Source: Hericium rajendrae
Lineage: Eukaryota > Basidiomycota > Agaricomycetes > Russulales > Hericiaceae
Direction: 5' to 3'
Assembly (NCBI GenBank): GCA_033439255.1
Contig: CM065889.1
Location: 434,001-498,000, forward strand
Length of the DNA stretch: 64,000 nt
Both the position numbers and the translations under genes were made by a program. Positions within the stretch are counted from its first letter, which is position 1; each line of letters begins with the position of its first letter. Under the pieces are notes generated by a model. The model saw only the letters and a program-made list of their open reading frames with translations, did not search any database and had not been told where the DNA came from. Of this stretch, positions 46,849-61,246 are shown one piece after another.

Positions 46849-48433
46849 ACTCTACTGGCGGGCGGAAGGCAGGATTTCGGCTTGGGAGCGGGTGTAAAAA
46901 TTATAGATTGTAGGGTGAAAGAGAACAAGTGTCCACGGTATATAGGGAATAAGAAGTTTTATTTGATCAACGGTCTTGGGTAGGGATGGTTTTTTAATGT
47001 GCGGCGTGGTTTCAGCGTGCAGGCAATTTAGGCGATGCGTTGGCGGTGTTGATTCTCATCCCTGGCCGATTCAAAAAATCTCATGTGATGTGTATACTTT
47101 CAAAGTCTGATCGCCATTAATTGCCAGTCGTCCTCGAAAGAAATTTTTCAAAGCTTGCTGGTCAGGATTCCTTCCTATCTCTCCTCCTTCGCAATTGCAT
47201 CGCAAGCCAGGGAAGACTACCGTTCCCACGGTACCTTTCTCCTTCTTTCCCGCGTCCCCGCCAGACCCGTACAGCGTACTTCGTGTTCGGAGCAATAGGC
47301 ACGACTTCCGTTGAATGAGCCATCCTCGTATGTCCCCCTTGTCCTTTTGGAATCATTGCCTTCCACGGCCAAGGATCATTAGGGCGCTAGGCAGCGCGTT
47401 GATTATCATTGAATGGCCCATGGAATGGGTTCCCGGACTCGCCGCCATTCGTTACCATTGTCCGGGTCGCTATGATCTATCTTTCATCGTCTCGTAGGTA
47501 AGTAGTAGATGTGCTAGATGCAGGCATCGCGGCGGAGAAACGACATCTGGGCTGCGATGCCGATAGGAAAGCGCAACAAGGCACGAGCAGCATAGGTCTG
47601 TTTCACGTTTTGAGTCTTGCTGTAACTGAAAGCGATTCGACAGGCAATAGATATGTGTTTCGTGCACACGCAGTTTTGGGCTATATGCTATCTCATGAAC
47701 GTGCATCAGATGGCCGGCCGCGCTGCCATCACTGAGCTGCCTTAGCTCCCGGCGCTTAACTGATCAACATAGTTGACCCTTTACTTCTTCTCATAGTCTT
47801 CCGCAACGCCGTCAGCAACCCGACCCGTCTCCATAATGAAGAACATCTGAACTCCGTACGACGGGTTTCTACCCAAACAGTTTACCCTCTCGCGCCTGAC
47901 TACAGTCGTTTTTAGTCGCCGGCACTCTAGAGTCGAGCATGAACGCACGCTCTCGCGTCTTTGGCTTCTCTCATATGCTTATGATTGATAGCTATGTGCC
48001 CCATTCTGCTGTTGGATGGGATTTCTGCGGGATGGCAGGTGTCGACACTGTGTTCTGATGATCGCATTGTCGGTTTGTTCCCAAGGCCTGGTATCTCACC
48101 TGATGCATCGGCACAGTGCGGATGCCATCTGCGCCATCCCATCATATAGCAGATGCTGCTGCATAAAGTAATGGGTGAGGACTACGTCCGGCCGAACACG
48201 TAGATAACTGTCGTCGTCCTGGGAGCGGTCCTTTCTCTAGGCAACGACTAGTCGCTCGTGCGCATGTCAGTCGCGTATAAATCCTTGGAACAAGCAACTG
48301 GGCTTGAACTTTCCATCTCTGTTAACGGAGCGTACTAGAAGACATTGCTACGAGGTGTGGAGAAGGGGAAAGGTTTGTGCTCATGCAACTTTAAATGAGT
48401 CTGGCTAAATGCTTTTCATTTCCTCATAATAGA
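46849..48433. other. Intergenic region
   Basis: No gene recognised over 1.6 kb; frames are short on both strands. The TATA-like box of the next gene lies at 48276. Confidence 0.5.
48276..48281 (+). promoter_or_regulatory. TATA box
   Basis: TATAAA lies 119 bases before a possible start at 48395 and 158 bases before the start chosen at 48434. Confidence 0.4.
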
Positions 48434-49366
48434 ATGGCGCCGCTGAATATTCATCCCAGTCGCGCCTACACTGTTGTTCCTGCACCAACTGGATTCCGGA
48501 CTGCAGCAGAACATGGCCTTCCAAGCGAGAAGCGTTTGGTTTCTGGCGTATCCGAACCGTCCATGAGCATGAGTCCTTCAATTTTGACATCGACTGGTTC
48601 GTCGCTATCTTGTGAGTCCTAAATCCATCGAGCTTGTCCAATAATTTCTTTAACATATCCTCTGTGTGTGCAGTAGATGCAAGAGACCCTGATTCTGGGA
48701 AAGTATGTTTGGCTCCCGGAAGCTTCGCCGCAATAGTATTATCAGTCTTTTTCTTCTTTGTGACATTGCCACTTGTGGTCATAATATTAGGAGGGTGGAA
48801 GAAGCGTGCTGTGAAGAAGTCCCGAGCGAGTCGCGCAAGCCTAGGTCCGCTTTCTTTGATTGTGGTCCTCCTACGGTGAGACTGAGAAACATGCAGTTGC
48901 AGAGTCGTTCTCGGCGATCAATGAAGAGCTGCCCGACCGCCCGCCCTCGATGCTGTCCGAAGAAACTGTGCTTCCCGGTGCCCCACGCCCTCCTCCCCGC
49001 GCCTTCCCCACGCCCGTGGTCCGTATCCACCCAGCATCCGACACACCGGTTTCTCGTAGTCTACCTCCCTCCGCCCTCCGCATCCGTCCGCCTCCACTTC
49101 CACCTACAGATTCCACCGGCAGGAGCATGCGCAACACGTTGACATTACCTGCCGAGGTTGACAGCCCTCCTACGGAGAGCTCTCCAGGTTCGGCCGTGTC
49201 GTTCGCACAGGAGGCAATTCCGATGTCGTTTCGTGGGAAGAATGCATTCCATCATCAGGCTTCGAAGAGTTCAAGGAGTTCGAAGACGTCCGCAGCAATG
49301 GCGTCCTCGATGATATATGGTTATTTTGACAAAAACGCGCCGGAGACATCTCGCCGACAATCATGA
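48434..49366 (+). CDS. Single-pass membrane protein without SH3 domain
   Basis: Exon 1 (48434-48611) encodes a Ser/Pro-rich outer segment of about 60 residues. Exon 2 starts at 48674 and carries one membrane helix, FAAIVLSVFFFFVTLPLVVI, followed by the basic patch KKRAVKKSR. The cytoplasmic tail is rich in Pro, Ser and Thr (LPDRPPSMLSEETVLPGAPR) and ends ETSRRQS. No known domain is present. A one-base shift is likely near 48855, between the juxtamembrane segment and the tail. An ATG at 48395 would add 13 residues. The layout matches the genes at 11.1 and 50.7 kb. Confidence 0.65.
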
Positions 49367-50662
49367 TAGGTGCGTGGGTGTCTTTCTGATGTGCTTGCAT
49401 CTAGGCTTAAATGCGGGTTTAGAATCGCGTGCGAAATGGATGATCATCATAAGAAAGCGTTCTTCCTGCTCTCCGTACGTCTTCTCCATTTAGATTGCAA
49501 TTCACTAGTGATTTATGGCACTCTCACGGATGCAGGTTTGTTATAGAGATGCTGAAACATGTAGCCAAATCATGCCTTTTCCATGTCTGCAAGTTCTTGT
49601 GTAATTTTATCTCTGTAATTCTATCTATGCTCCCTCGAAATACCGGTTTCCCATCCATCAGCTACCACCGGTTCGGGCTGGGAATCTATAATAAGTACTG
49701 CAGTATGGATTGTCTACCCAATCAAAACACTGACAGTTCGTTTTGCTAGGTACGGAACTGCTTTCCGAAACGGAAGGAACTTGTTGCATGCATGTCGTAT
49801 ACGACATTGTGCTCTCACGCGCGTGAATGGGTTATATCTTTGCTATATATTGTGCTCACCAAACCCTTCAATCGGCAACCCGATTTGTTGCGTAGCAGTG
49901 CTTTTGGCAACCTGCACTGATCATCAGCCCGGCCTCAAGGCGACACAGTCAGGTTCGGCCTGACATCTTCCTCGACTTGTCGCCTGCTTGATATCGATCC
50001 GTACGGTCTCCGACCGGCGACGTCTACCATGTTCTATATCATTTCACCCCCGTCCGTCTTGGGAGATTGCTTCTTGCCCGTTTTAACCTGATCTCTAAGG
50101 CGTCTTGGCTCCCAAAAACTTCTTCGGTATCCCGATAGGGTGCGCATTCTCCCTGCTTTCCATTCTGTTGTCATAGCGTACTCAAACTGCGCCATAAGGT
50201 CATCCACAGTAGAAGCCCTGTCGTGTCGTAACTACAATGCAACGCCTTATTCTCGGTATTAGGTCACGGTATCCATACCTCTCTTCGGCGCTATATCTAG
50301 AAAATCATCATTCAACTTTCCATCGCAGAGCGGACAAGACATATTCGTTTCCTGGGTTGATACGCTCTATCGGCCTGAGCTCATGGCAAGATGCGTGGTG
50401 GCTGCGACGATACAATGATGGAAACATCTCCTGATGAGATGTGAGCATCACATTCTTGGCTTTTCCATACCTCGATGACCTGGAGCAGCTCCATCTTGAT
50501 TCTGATGTTGAACCGTCACCGTTCCGAACTGGAAGTCCTGTCATTAGGGTTTTTGCACACGGATCCCTAATTTTGCCTTATATCGTCCTCTCACCTTCCC
50601 AAACCACATCCCGGCCGCTCTTTATATCTAACATCACTCAGTCGTTCATTACTTTCTTAATT
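49367..50662. other. Intergenic region
   Basis: No gene seen; promoter of the next membrane-protein gene at the right end. Confidence 0.5.
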
Positions 50663-51978
50663 ATGTCCACTGATCCCTCCGATTCCGATGATCCAGATTT
50701 CGTCCCCACCTCGCTCGTTATCGCCTCGACTTCATTCACCACTACTGTCGCCGTTCCCGCCACTCCTACCGAGTCATTCACTTCTACGAGCATGACCCCG
50801 ACCGACTCCGCCACTGCAACGTCGACAGGTATGCCTCTCGAGCAGGATAACGAGTCATTGTTTACGAAGTCTTTTCGACTCCAGACAGCCCTCTATCGGG
50901 AAGCGAAAATGGCGGGAGTCATGGAGGCATCTGGATGTCTGATGTCACGATCATTGCAATAGCTGCAGCAGGCGCTGTCCTTTGCATCGTCGCCTTTGTT
51001 TTTGCGGTATTATATTTTCGAAGCAGGCGGAGGGGACGTCTGCGCCGCGAAGGTGCGTCGTCTCTGGATCGTCATCAGGAAGATTATTTTGGTCTGACAC
51101 CGTCCTTTCTAGCGCCGATAGAAATGAAAGAAAGCTTCCTGTCGAAAGATGCCGCTTGCGTCCCAAAACGTATCCGCAACAGACCCGCCAATATGGACTT
51201 CGCGAGCTTGGATGACAGAACCTCGCGCGGGCCACGGCGACCGATGATGCGCAACGCCGACTCTGCAGGGCTCGATGGCTCCCATGCAGCCACGTCCCCA
51301 ACACCGTCATCTGTCTTCATTATACCCCTTTCCCCATCCTCGGACATGCCTACCCTCGGCTACATATCCTCTCAGCAGGACCCGACACCGGCTCACGAGC
51401 GCTTTTCGGCGATTCCAAGCGAGATCTTCACCGTAGCAGACCATACGCCGCCAACACGCCCGCCTTCTATGCCGCTGGTGCCGCCGCCATTACCATCACA
51501 GCACCCCACATCCCGGCCACTACCTAATCCACCCCAGCGGACTTTATCAAACAGGCGTTTCCAGCGCCTCACGGGAAGTGAGTGGTCGGAGTTGGGCATC
51601 CCCCCGCCTCCGTACGCGTCGCCAGCATATCCAGAATCCGACGGAAAGCAGGAGTCCCCGAGCTCGTCTGCCAGTGAATACAGCGCCCCTTCACCATCCA
51701 GGCCCTCCCCACCTTCACCACAGCGACCACCGGAGTCGCCAAAATCGTTGTTCGTAAGCTCGCCTGAAACTGAGCGTGCGCAAAGCTCCCCTTCGTCGTC
51801 CCAGCTTCCGTCGACGTCCGCACTGCGGCCACTGCGGATGCGTAGGCTGCCGTCAGGGACATCGGCTGGAAGCGAACCAAGCCCCCCTTCGGCCTTCAGA
51901 TTCCCGTTCCCGCCGCCGCCGCCACTGCAGCCGCCGCGGGTACCAAAGGTGCCGCCGCCGCAATCCAATACGCTGTGA
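50663..51978 (+). CDS. Single-pass membrane protein with long Pro/Ser-rich tail (419 aa)
   Basis: Two exons, 50663-50828 and 50885-51978, give 419 aa with no frame break. The acceptor at 50884 is chosen because it keeps the frame into GGSHGGIWMSDV and the helix. The outer 80 residues are Thr/Ser/Pro-rich. One helix, TIIAIAAAGAVLCIVAFVFA, is followed by RSRRRGRLRR. The cytoplasmic tail of about 300 residues is Pro/Ser-rich, with many PPxP-type stretches (SMPLVPPPLPSQHP, SRPSPPSPQRPPESP) that could be SH3 ligands. No known domain is seen. It may partner with SH3 proteins such as the two encoded nearby; that is inference only. Confidence 0.78.
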
Positions 51979-52532
51979 AGCCGTGATGCATGATGTTGGA
52001 TCGTCGATCCCATCGCTGGGGCGATCCCGTCATGCACGGGAGTTGCGGCGCGATGCGCGTTCCAGGAAGCTGTCAAGAGGACGTTTCCTCATGGTTTGGT
52101 GTTCTGATGCGTATTTATCTGGAAAGTGTTGCGATGTTTGCTGAGCAGGGCGATGACGATGCGACTGAAACGTGATTCCTGGATCGCACATTTGCTCCTA
52201 TTTCCCCCGCCCATGCAGCGCATACATTCGTTCTCCGTCATCTATCTCTCTAGTACTCCTGATAGTGATGGATAGCCACCTTGCTTTTCTATCAGAATCT
52301 GGCGGATCTTCACTTTGATTGATATCATACGTTGCATATGTGGGATGCGCCTTGACAAGTCTGGATTTTTAGTGCATGCCGCGGCATGAACGCTGGATAT
52401 TGGACACTTTTCGATTGGACATTTAGCGTATATTGTGGCACGAACATTGCAAGTCGGACACATTTTGATAAGCACCAATTGGCTACTATACATCCTTTTT
52501 CCTTTTCCCTCATATTAATACACATCAGCCAT
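51979..52532. other. Intergenic region between convergent genes
   Basis: Only 3' flanks are expected here. No gene seen. Confidence 0.5.
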
Positions 52533-54428
<1,896 letters not shown>

Positions 54429-57243
54429 TCAGTAGCCCCTTCTGAGCCGTTCGTTCTCCTCCCGCAGCCGCTTGTTCTCCTCGCGGAGCTCGCGCAGGTC
54501 ACGCCCATACTCTTCCATCGTCGCGCGCATCTCCTGGCGCCACGCCCGGCCCATGCGGAGCAGATCCAGATGCAGCCCGACCATCTCCGCCTTCGACTCC
54601 TGCCGGTAGTCGACCATCGCATCGCAGATCATCGCGTGCAGGAGATTTTGTGCGCCCTGTACGCCGGGCGTCGCGGCCGCGAAGCTATGGCGCAGCGGCG
54701 AGGGCACCGAGGACGCGCTCGGCACACGGCGCGGCGTCATTTCCATCGACAGCGACCGGCGCAGCTTCGCTTCCTTCTCCTTCAGCTTCGCATCGACTTC
54801 ATCATCGCCATCTCCATCGGCCCTTATCTCCTTCAGTCTGATCTCCAGCCGGGTGAACTCCTCGGGCTCATCGTCAACGAGCGCGAACTCAACCTGCTTC
54901 GCGTCTTGTTCATTCTCCTTATCCCTCTCCTTTCCCTTGCCTGCGTCGATCCATCGTTGCACTTCCGGCGTAGTCATCCCCAGCATGCCTTTCCCCCGCT
55001 TCTGCGGCGTGTCGTCGTCCATGAGCGGGAACGGCGCCGCCTCCTTGATGAGTGACGGCTCCATCAGCTCCGGCGAAGGCGTCCGCAGGCTCTCGGCGCG
55101 CGGCACCTGTGTCCGCCCCTCCGCCACGCGCGGCAGGGGCGGTGCTGGCGAGCAAGTCCGCGCGACGGACGTGCGCGATGTGCTGGATATCGTGCGTGCC
55201 CGGGTTGATGTCGAGCTGGCGGTGCGCGTGCTTGCACTTCCACTCGACGTCGTGCGGGTGAGGGTCGACGCGGTGCGCGTCCGCGTTGTGGCCGGGGCCG
55301 ATGGACCTGCCTGCGATACGGCATCGGGACGCTCGCGCGGGACAGTGCAGAAGTGGTGCGCGAGCGCACTGGGGCAGTTGGGCTTCTGCTTAGCGTGCTG
55401 GTGCTGCCAGATTTGGAGCCGAGCGGGCTCTTGGCCGCGAGAGAGGAGGGGCTTTTCGGCGCGGAGAGCGTACGTGTGCGGATCGGACTCAGCTGCGAGG
55501 CCGTAAGACCACCTGGGAGCGCACTGTAGTGCCTTCGAGGTCGCAGATACCGTCCTCTTGCGCATGGGAGCGGAGGTCTCTTCGGCATTGATTATGGCAG
55601 CCGATGTGCTTGCAGCAGAACCCTGCAGGGTTGATTTGTACCGCGATACAGGAGGTCGAGAGGGCGGTCGGGAAGGGGGTTTTCTGGCGATGGGCGATGT
55701 CACTGTCGAGGGAGGATTTGATGCATCGTCGTTTTTAGCAGCATCAGCGCCTCTGGATGCAGCGAGCTGGGCCCTCAAACTGGTGGTCCGCGTTCGACGG
55801 ACAATTGGAACCGGACTATTAACTTTGACTGACGACATTTATGGTTAGCGTGCGATGGACATCGGTAGAGATTACAAGATCACAATCACCTGGGCCGTCG
55901 TCTTCCCCACTCGTACCACTTCAGGTGTTTTAGATGATGCAATCTTCCTGCCTAATGCGCTGACAATGGAAGTTAAGCGCTTCCTCGGCGGCGCGTCCGG
56001 TTTTGAAGCGCCAGACAGCATTCGGGTTCTAGGATTCGTCTTGGTCGGCGGGGACATAACGGCGTCTGGTTCAGCTGATGTGTTCTCTCCTGAGACAGAC
56101 ACTTTGACGGACGGCCTTCGAGGCATATTCACATCGTGCTGTGCCAGCGGCTTCAACGCCGCCAATTTGGCAGCTGCTTCTGATGCCTTCGTCTTCTTCT
56201 ATAGGTGTATTAGATCTGGCACCAAACGCAGAAAATAGCCTGAATCTTACTGCGATGATGAGATTTTCCACGCGATCCCCATTTTCCCCAACATCAATCA
56301 TCTTCGGTGGCTCCATACTGCGCAGAGTTTGCACCAGGAGTTTCCCAGTCTCAGTACCAATGTACAGTGTAGCGCCATCCGGCGAAAACACGAGCGATGT
56401 CAATGGAACCTTGTAGTTGAAGGATCGTATACGTCTGCGACATCCAACGATCAGTTTCTGGCCCTCAGCAACGAGACAGCACAATACACTTACCCTTGCT
56501 CTTTATCAAGATCAACAAGGGCGACGTGTCCATCACTGCAGGCCACAGCCAACAGCGTCTTGCTATACGGGCTGCACGCAATCGCAACGATCTCGCCTGT
56601 CAGCCGATTCGCTCATGGGCACCAGCCGCACAAGTCCAGCCGGGCGCGTCACATCATACACGACCAGCTGCCGTCCAATGCCCAAGAACAGCCGGATGCG
56701 CGAGTGCGCATGCAGCACGCACGCCGAGATGCGTTCGCCCTCGTCGAGCGACAGCCCGCGCAGCACAGTCTGCGAGCCGAGCGAGAGGTTGTGCACGAGC
56801 ACGGCGCGCGCCGCGGCCGTGACGAGCAGCGTGCCGTCGTTCGACAGCGACAAGGCGGCCAGCGGGCCGGCGTCGGGACCGGTGGACACAGGTGAGCGTC
56901 TGCACGACGCGCGAGGTCGCGCTCTGCGAGGCGGAGTGCTCGAGGATGTGGACGGTGCTGCCCGCGGCGTAGATGAGCGTGCCTTTGTCCTTCGCGAGCA
57001 GGCTCGCGATGGGCTCGTTTGCGGGCGTGTGGACATGGACGGTCTTGATGAGTTCGCCGAGGGCGTCGTAGCGCGTGATGGTGTTGGCGGATGCGATGTA
57101 CAGGGATGTGCTGTCGGGCGACCAGGTGCTTGTTGTTGGGGGCGAGGGAGCAGGTCCGATGTGGGGGCGAGGGAGGCGGGACCTCGTCGAGCAATCGACG
57201 GGTCGATGATGGTGAGGTGCCTCGTCGTCGCTGCCGCTAGCAT
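54429..57243 (-). CDS. NEDD1-like WD40 protein with C-terminal coiled coil
   Basis: The N-terminal half holds degenerate WD40 repeats: MLAAATTRHLTIIDPS, STWSPDSTSLYIASANTITR, AALSLSNDGTLLVTAAARAV, GEIVAIACSPYSKTLLAVAC and SLVFSPDGATLYIGTETG. A disordered basic, Ser/Thr/Pro-rich linker follows. The last 90 residues form a helical coiled coil (HAMICDAMVDYRQESKAEMV ... LREENKRLREENERLRRGY). WD40 plus such a C terminus matches NEDD1/GCP-WD, which recruits gamma-tubulin complexes to microtubule-organising centres. Introns at about 56489-56430 and 56238-56203 fit. Frame changes near 57180, 56890, 56610 and 55865 need four indels. The last one separates a 469-codon frame (55838-54429), which has its own ATG and could be read as a separate gene. 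Confidence 0.6.
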
Positions 57244-57730
57244 GGTCGTCGTCCTGGGAGGGAGGTCGTCGTTGATGACGACGTTGGGGTAAGAGGAAAG
57301 ATCTTGCGCCGTCGGCTGGGCCCAGGTTCGAGGTTCGGAAATTCAAATGCGATTGACGCGTACCAAATCCGGCTAACGCGTTGAACACGTGATGATGTTC
57401 CCCCGTTCCTCCTGCTTTGAGCTCAGGCTCAGCCTGAGGGTTGTGTGCAAGAAGCGCTGGGAGACAGACGGTAGGGGCAGAGAGTTGCAAAGGTGAGGGA
57501 TAAGCAAGACATGGAAGCATTCCTTGGTACAATCTTAAGTATTGCTCGCGGAGCAAATGGGACAGTGGAGTTATGGCAACGTGTATTGGCGCATCAAATG
57601 GAAGCGGTAAAGCCCGTCCAAGCACCGAGATGATTTAGACAAAGGAAAGACACAAACAGGATGCGACAGACGATAAGAAACCATACATAGTAGACACGAT
57701 AAAACAATGAGCGACAATCTAATAATGGAT
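57244..57730. other. Intergenic region
   Basis: Promoter of the NEDD1-like gene and 3' flank of PRP45. No other gene seen. Confidence 0.5.
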
Positions 57731-59818
57731 TTACTCTCGCTCAGAAGCCCTGTTCATTTGCTGACGTTTCCGCGAAGAACCACTAGAAAAAGCGGAGATG
57801 AGTATGCGAGCTCGAGAAGAGAAGTGCAAAGGGACTTACGCTTCAGTATCCAAGCCTCTCTTCCGCCCGCTCTTCGCCTCGTCCAAGAACTTGTCCACAC
57901 CGAACACGTCGGCGGTGTCCTTCTCGAACTGCACAGGACCTTCCCTGATTTCCTGCTCCTTTGCGCCCTCGAAACCAACTTGAGCCTGCCCAAGACCGAA
58001 GCGGTCAACTTCCAAGGCCTTGCCGATACCCTCTTCAGTCCCTCCACCATAGCTCTCTTCATTGCCCTCAGCGATATTGCCCCTCGCCTTGTAGATCTGA
58101 GCAGCAGCGGTGGAACCGTGGAACAGTGGCTTGTCGTATAAGCCGTACGACTCCTCGTCGCCAAACGACCCAGCGAACGACTCCTGGTTGAACAACCGCG
58201 AGTCGAGCATGGACTCCTTCGACATCGTCGGCTTCGCAAGACCGAGTGCAATCTTCTCTGAGATGTCGCGGTGCTGCTGCCGTGCGAGCATCTTGGCGCG
58301 CTGCTCGGTGCCCATGTTCGACATGCGCATCTCGCGCTCGCGCTCCCGCCGCTTCTCCGCACGCATCTCGTCGCGGACCTTCGCTGCCTCCTCGTCTTCC
58401 TCTTCCTCTTCTTCGGCCTCGGAAGTCTCGCTTCCGTATACTGCCAAAGAGGTCTTCATTGCGGCCTGGACTTCTCCAGCTGGTCGAGAAATGCCTGCAC
58501 GCTCTTCGCGCGCGCGTTGCGCAAGCAGGCGCAGGTTCTCTTCCTTCTGGGCCTTCTCCTTCTCCGCAAGCTTCTGCTGCATAAGTGCACGTTGCCGCAC
58601 GTCCTCGCGTGCATGGCGATCTGCAACAAAGAGTGCTTCTGAGAATTTCGCGAAGTTGTCATTGATAGTAAGCTGTAAATCAAATCAAAGGTCAGATAAC
58701 CCTGCATGAGAAAGAAAACAAACGGAAACGCACATCTTGCAGGCCACGCCCATCAGCTGCCAACCGCTTGTCCAGAGGGATGGTGAAACCCTTGTTGTTC
58801 TTCCAGTTCGAGATACAGGGAGGAATCATCCATTCCTTCTGCTCCTGAGCTGACGCCTTCCTCGGCGGACTCCTGAGCACAGGCGGGGGTGGACTCGGTG
58901 GACCCCTGGGAATCTTCTTGAACTTGAAGCGCGGTGGCTCCAATGGATCCTCAACGATCTCCGTCATCTTAATAATCCTCTGCTTCAGGCCTGCGCTGTC
59001 TCCCTGCTGCCCAGGCGTATAGCGAATGAACGACGTCTTGCCCTGGCTATCGGGCACGTTCTTCGGCTGGGCTGCCTTGATCTTGCCGTTGACAAGCTTC
59101 TCGAGGGCAGCGCGAGTTTTATCGGTCGTGGCCTGCACCTCGTCCTCGGAAGGCCGCTCCATCTGCCGCCCTTCCTCGTCCAGGTCTTTGCGGTAATGAA
59201 GAGGTACAAGGTCTTTGAACTGCGACTGGACGATCTTGCCTGGCCGTTGGCCCTGATGGGCAATGGCGTCATACCGCACATTGCCCTCACTGTCGACTTG
59301 GAGAGCGAGGGTGTTTCCAGATGAGGCCTGAGATAATGAAGATGAGCTATGAATGTTGAGACATGGCATGACACTACGCACCTTCTTCCGACCCATCTCC
59401 AAAGGATACTGTGCGATATGACATTCGGGATAAGCACCACCATCACCTACAATTTCGGTTAGTAAGGTAGAACTCAAGGAAGTGAGAGATATTACATACC
59501 ATAATCCTCCTGCGACGACGGTCTCCATCCTTTCCGCTGACCGTATGGCGGGACAGGCGTGCGCAGAATCACAGTCTGCGACGTTGAAGCTGCTGGAGCA
59601 ACTTGGGGCTGGTACTCCTCCTCATCCTCTGAAACAGTCGGTGCGTGTACGGGTGGAGGAAGTGCTCTAGACAAAAGAATGGTCGTTAGCAATCTGTTCT
59701 GCTGTATGCAAGTTCGGCTAGCAATCGCCTCCATAACTCTGAACCAGTTACGGAGGGGGCAGCGAAACCAAAGAGGATGGATAAAGATTACTTACGTTGC
59801 GAGAGCTGTTGCTAGCAT
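57731..59818 (-). CDS. PRP45: SNW-domain splicing factor (Prp45/SKIP)
   Basis: Six exons (59818-59796, 59666-59500, 59446-59382, 59327-58734, 58672-57840, 57782-57731) give 577 aa with all phases matching. The SNW domain is clear: VPPYGQRKGWRP, FGDGGAYPECHIAQYPL-type start, VQSQFKDLVPLHYRK, GKTSFIRYTPGQQG, RIIKMTEIVEDPLEPPRFK, WMIPPCISNWKNNKGFTIPL, and INDNFAKFSEALFVADR. The C-terminal part is a long charged helix (REERAG, KRREREREMR) ending in a basic tail. The protein is a core part of the activated spliceosome (NineTeen-complex related) and a transcription co-regulator in animals. An alternative first exon with ATG at 60036 has a possible donor but leads to no matching frame and was not used. 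Confidence 0.95.
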
Positions 59819-60636
59819 TTTGGGATACTCGTATAGTGGGTTTAGTGGGTTTCTTAGAGACGGAGATGGAGGATGTGAGCAAGAAGCGGAATGTGGCGGA
59901 TGACTTCCCGAGCAGCGAGATGACTAATATATTTGTACCTTGTTTGGGTTGTGGCTGTGCAGTGGGTTCGACTAACCATAGGTTCGACTCTCGCTGCGGG
60001 CATACCAGTCAACTCGGCATTCTCGGCACCAGCCATACTTGCAAAGAAAAGTGCCAGAACTCTCCGAATAGCAGGGAAATATGTAATAATTTCTGCACAG
60101 ACATATTGCTGAAGATTAGTATTAGTCCAATGACACAGACAGATGTTATTAAGTGAGTATGCTGCGGGTATGAGTTGTAATTTGTGATGTCTAAAATCAC
60201 TAGGTATAGTGTGTTGCTACGGGTATCTTGACAACATACATTGTCCCATAGAAAAATAAATGGGAAAAAATGAAAGGGGAGGGGGGAGAGGGAATTCACA
60301 CAGAATACCGATTAAAAGGATGATACAGTAGCATATCCGGTGACTGGCTATACTCAGAGGCCCAGGGATCCTCATACTCGTGCGCCTGCCATGGCTGCAT
60401 GTACGGCTGATGACGATAGTGCATTTGACACAGTGCTCTCTCGCCTTGGCCTGGAGAGCCATCCGGAGGGTCGCGTGTCAGTAGTGGAGGGCAGAACGCG
60501 GTCGAGGACAAATGCGCCAGAGCCGGGAGAGCTATTGCTGGAGGGGATCTTGGGACCATGCACGACACCGATTCCGAAGTAGGAGTTGGGAAGCGGAGCA
60601 GGCAGGATACGAGATGGAGTACCCAGGGTCCGGGAG
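59819..60636. other. Intergenic region ending at the LTR
   Basis: Holds the promoter of PRP45. A minus-strand open frame reaches 60296 and is cut on its 5' side by the LTR at 60637, so it may be a gene remnant interrupted by the retrotransposon, but no domain supports it. Confidence 0.4.
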
Positions 60637-60966
60637 TGTCACGGATCGCTCCATTTCTCTCCGCCTTCTTCTCTGCCATCAAGGCATCGCGTCGGTCATG
60701 TGCTCCAGCAGCCCCATCACATGTTCACTTCCTCACATGACCTGGGGCTATCCTTCACCCATGCCCTTGTTCCCCTTTGGGACATCCTATTGTTCTCCCT
60801 CCCATTGTTCTCCTTTTGGCCACCATTGTTCTCACTCTATTGTTCGACCCGTCATGGTGTCCATTGTTCTTTTCCCATTGTCGTCCCAGTACTTATAGGC
60901 TCCCTGTCGCTCGCCTATTTCCCTAGATTGTCCATTTCGTCTGTACCGTACTGTACCTCCAATACA
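60637..60966 (+). repeat. Probable 5' LTR
   Basis: The segment starts TGTCACGG and ends AATACA, about 330 bases. The start is typical for basidiomycete gypsy elements; the end is less sure because no partner LTR is in the window. It includes repeated ATTGTTC words (60789-60885) and a TATA-like ACTTATAGG near 60890, consistent with a U3 promoter. Confidence 0.5.
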
Positions 60967-61246
60967 GGTCACTGCGCTGCTAGTCGCTCTCTGCTCTCTC
61001 GCTCCCATCATCGCTGGTGACTTGGGTGGTTCTCTGCTGTCTACGACCGAGTCTTGACACCTGGACAATCTCTCATACACCCGCCTCACCTCCCTACTAT
61101 CGCCCATCATACCTTTCTTCTTTGAACCCTTCACCGCCGACATCTTCACCGAATCCCGACATCCATTCCATCAACCTCATCTCCCCTTTCCCATCGCCAA
61201 CACCATCGAGGGCAGTGCACTCATCCCCCTCCTCCGCTATTGTGCT

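Noticed and set aside
59854-60036. Alternative upstream first exon for PRP45 starting at ATG 60036
   Set aside because: It has a plausible donor, but the exon from ATG 59818 gives a complete in-frame protein of normal SNW length, so the upstream frame is not needed.
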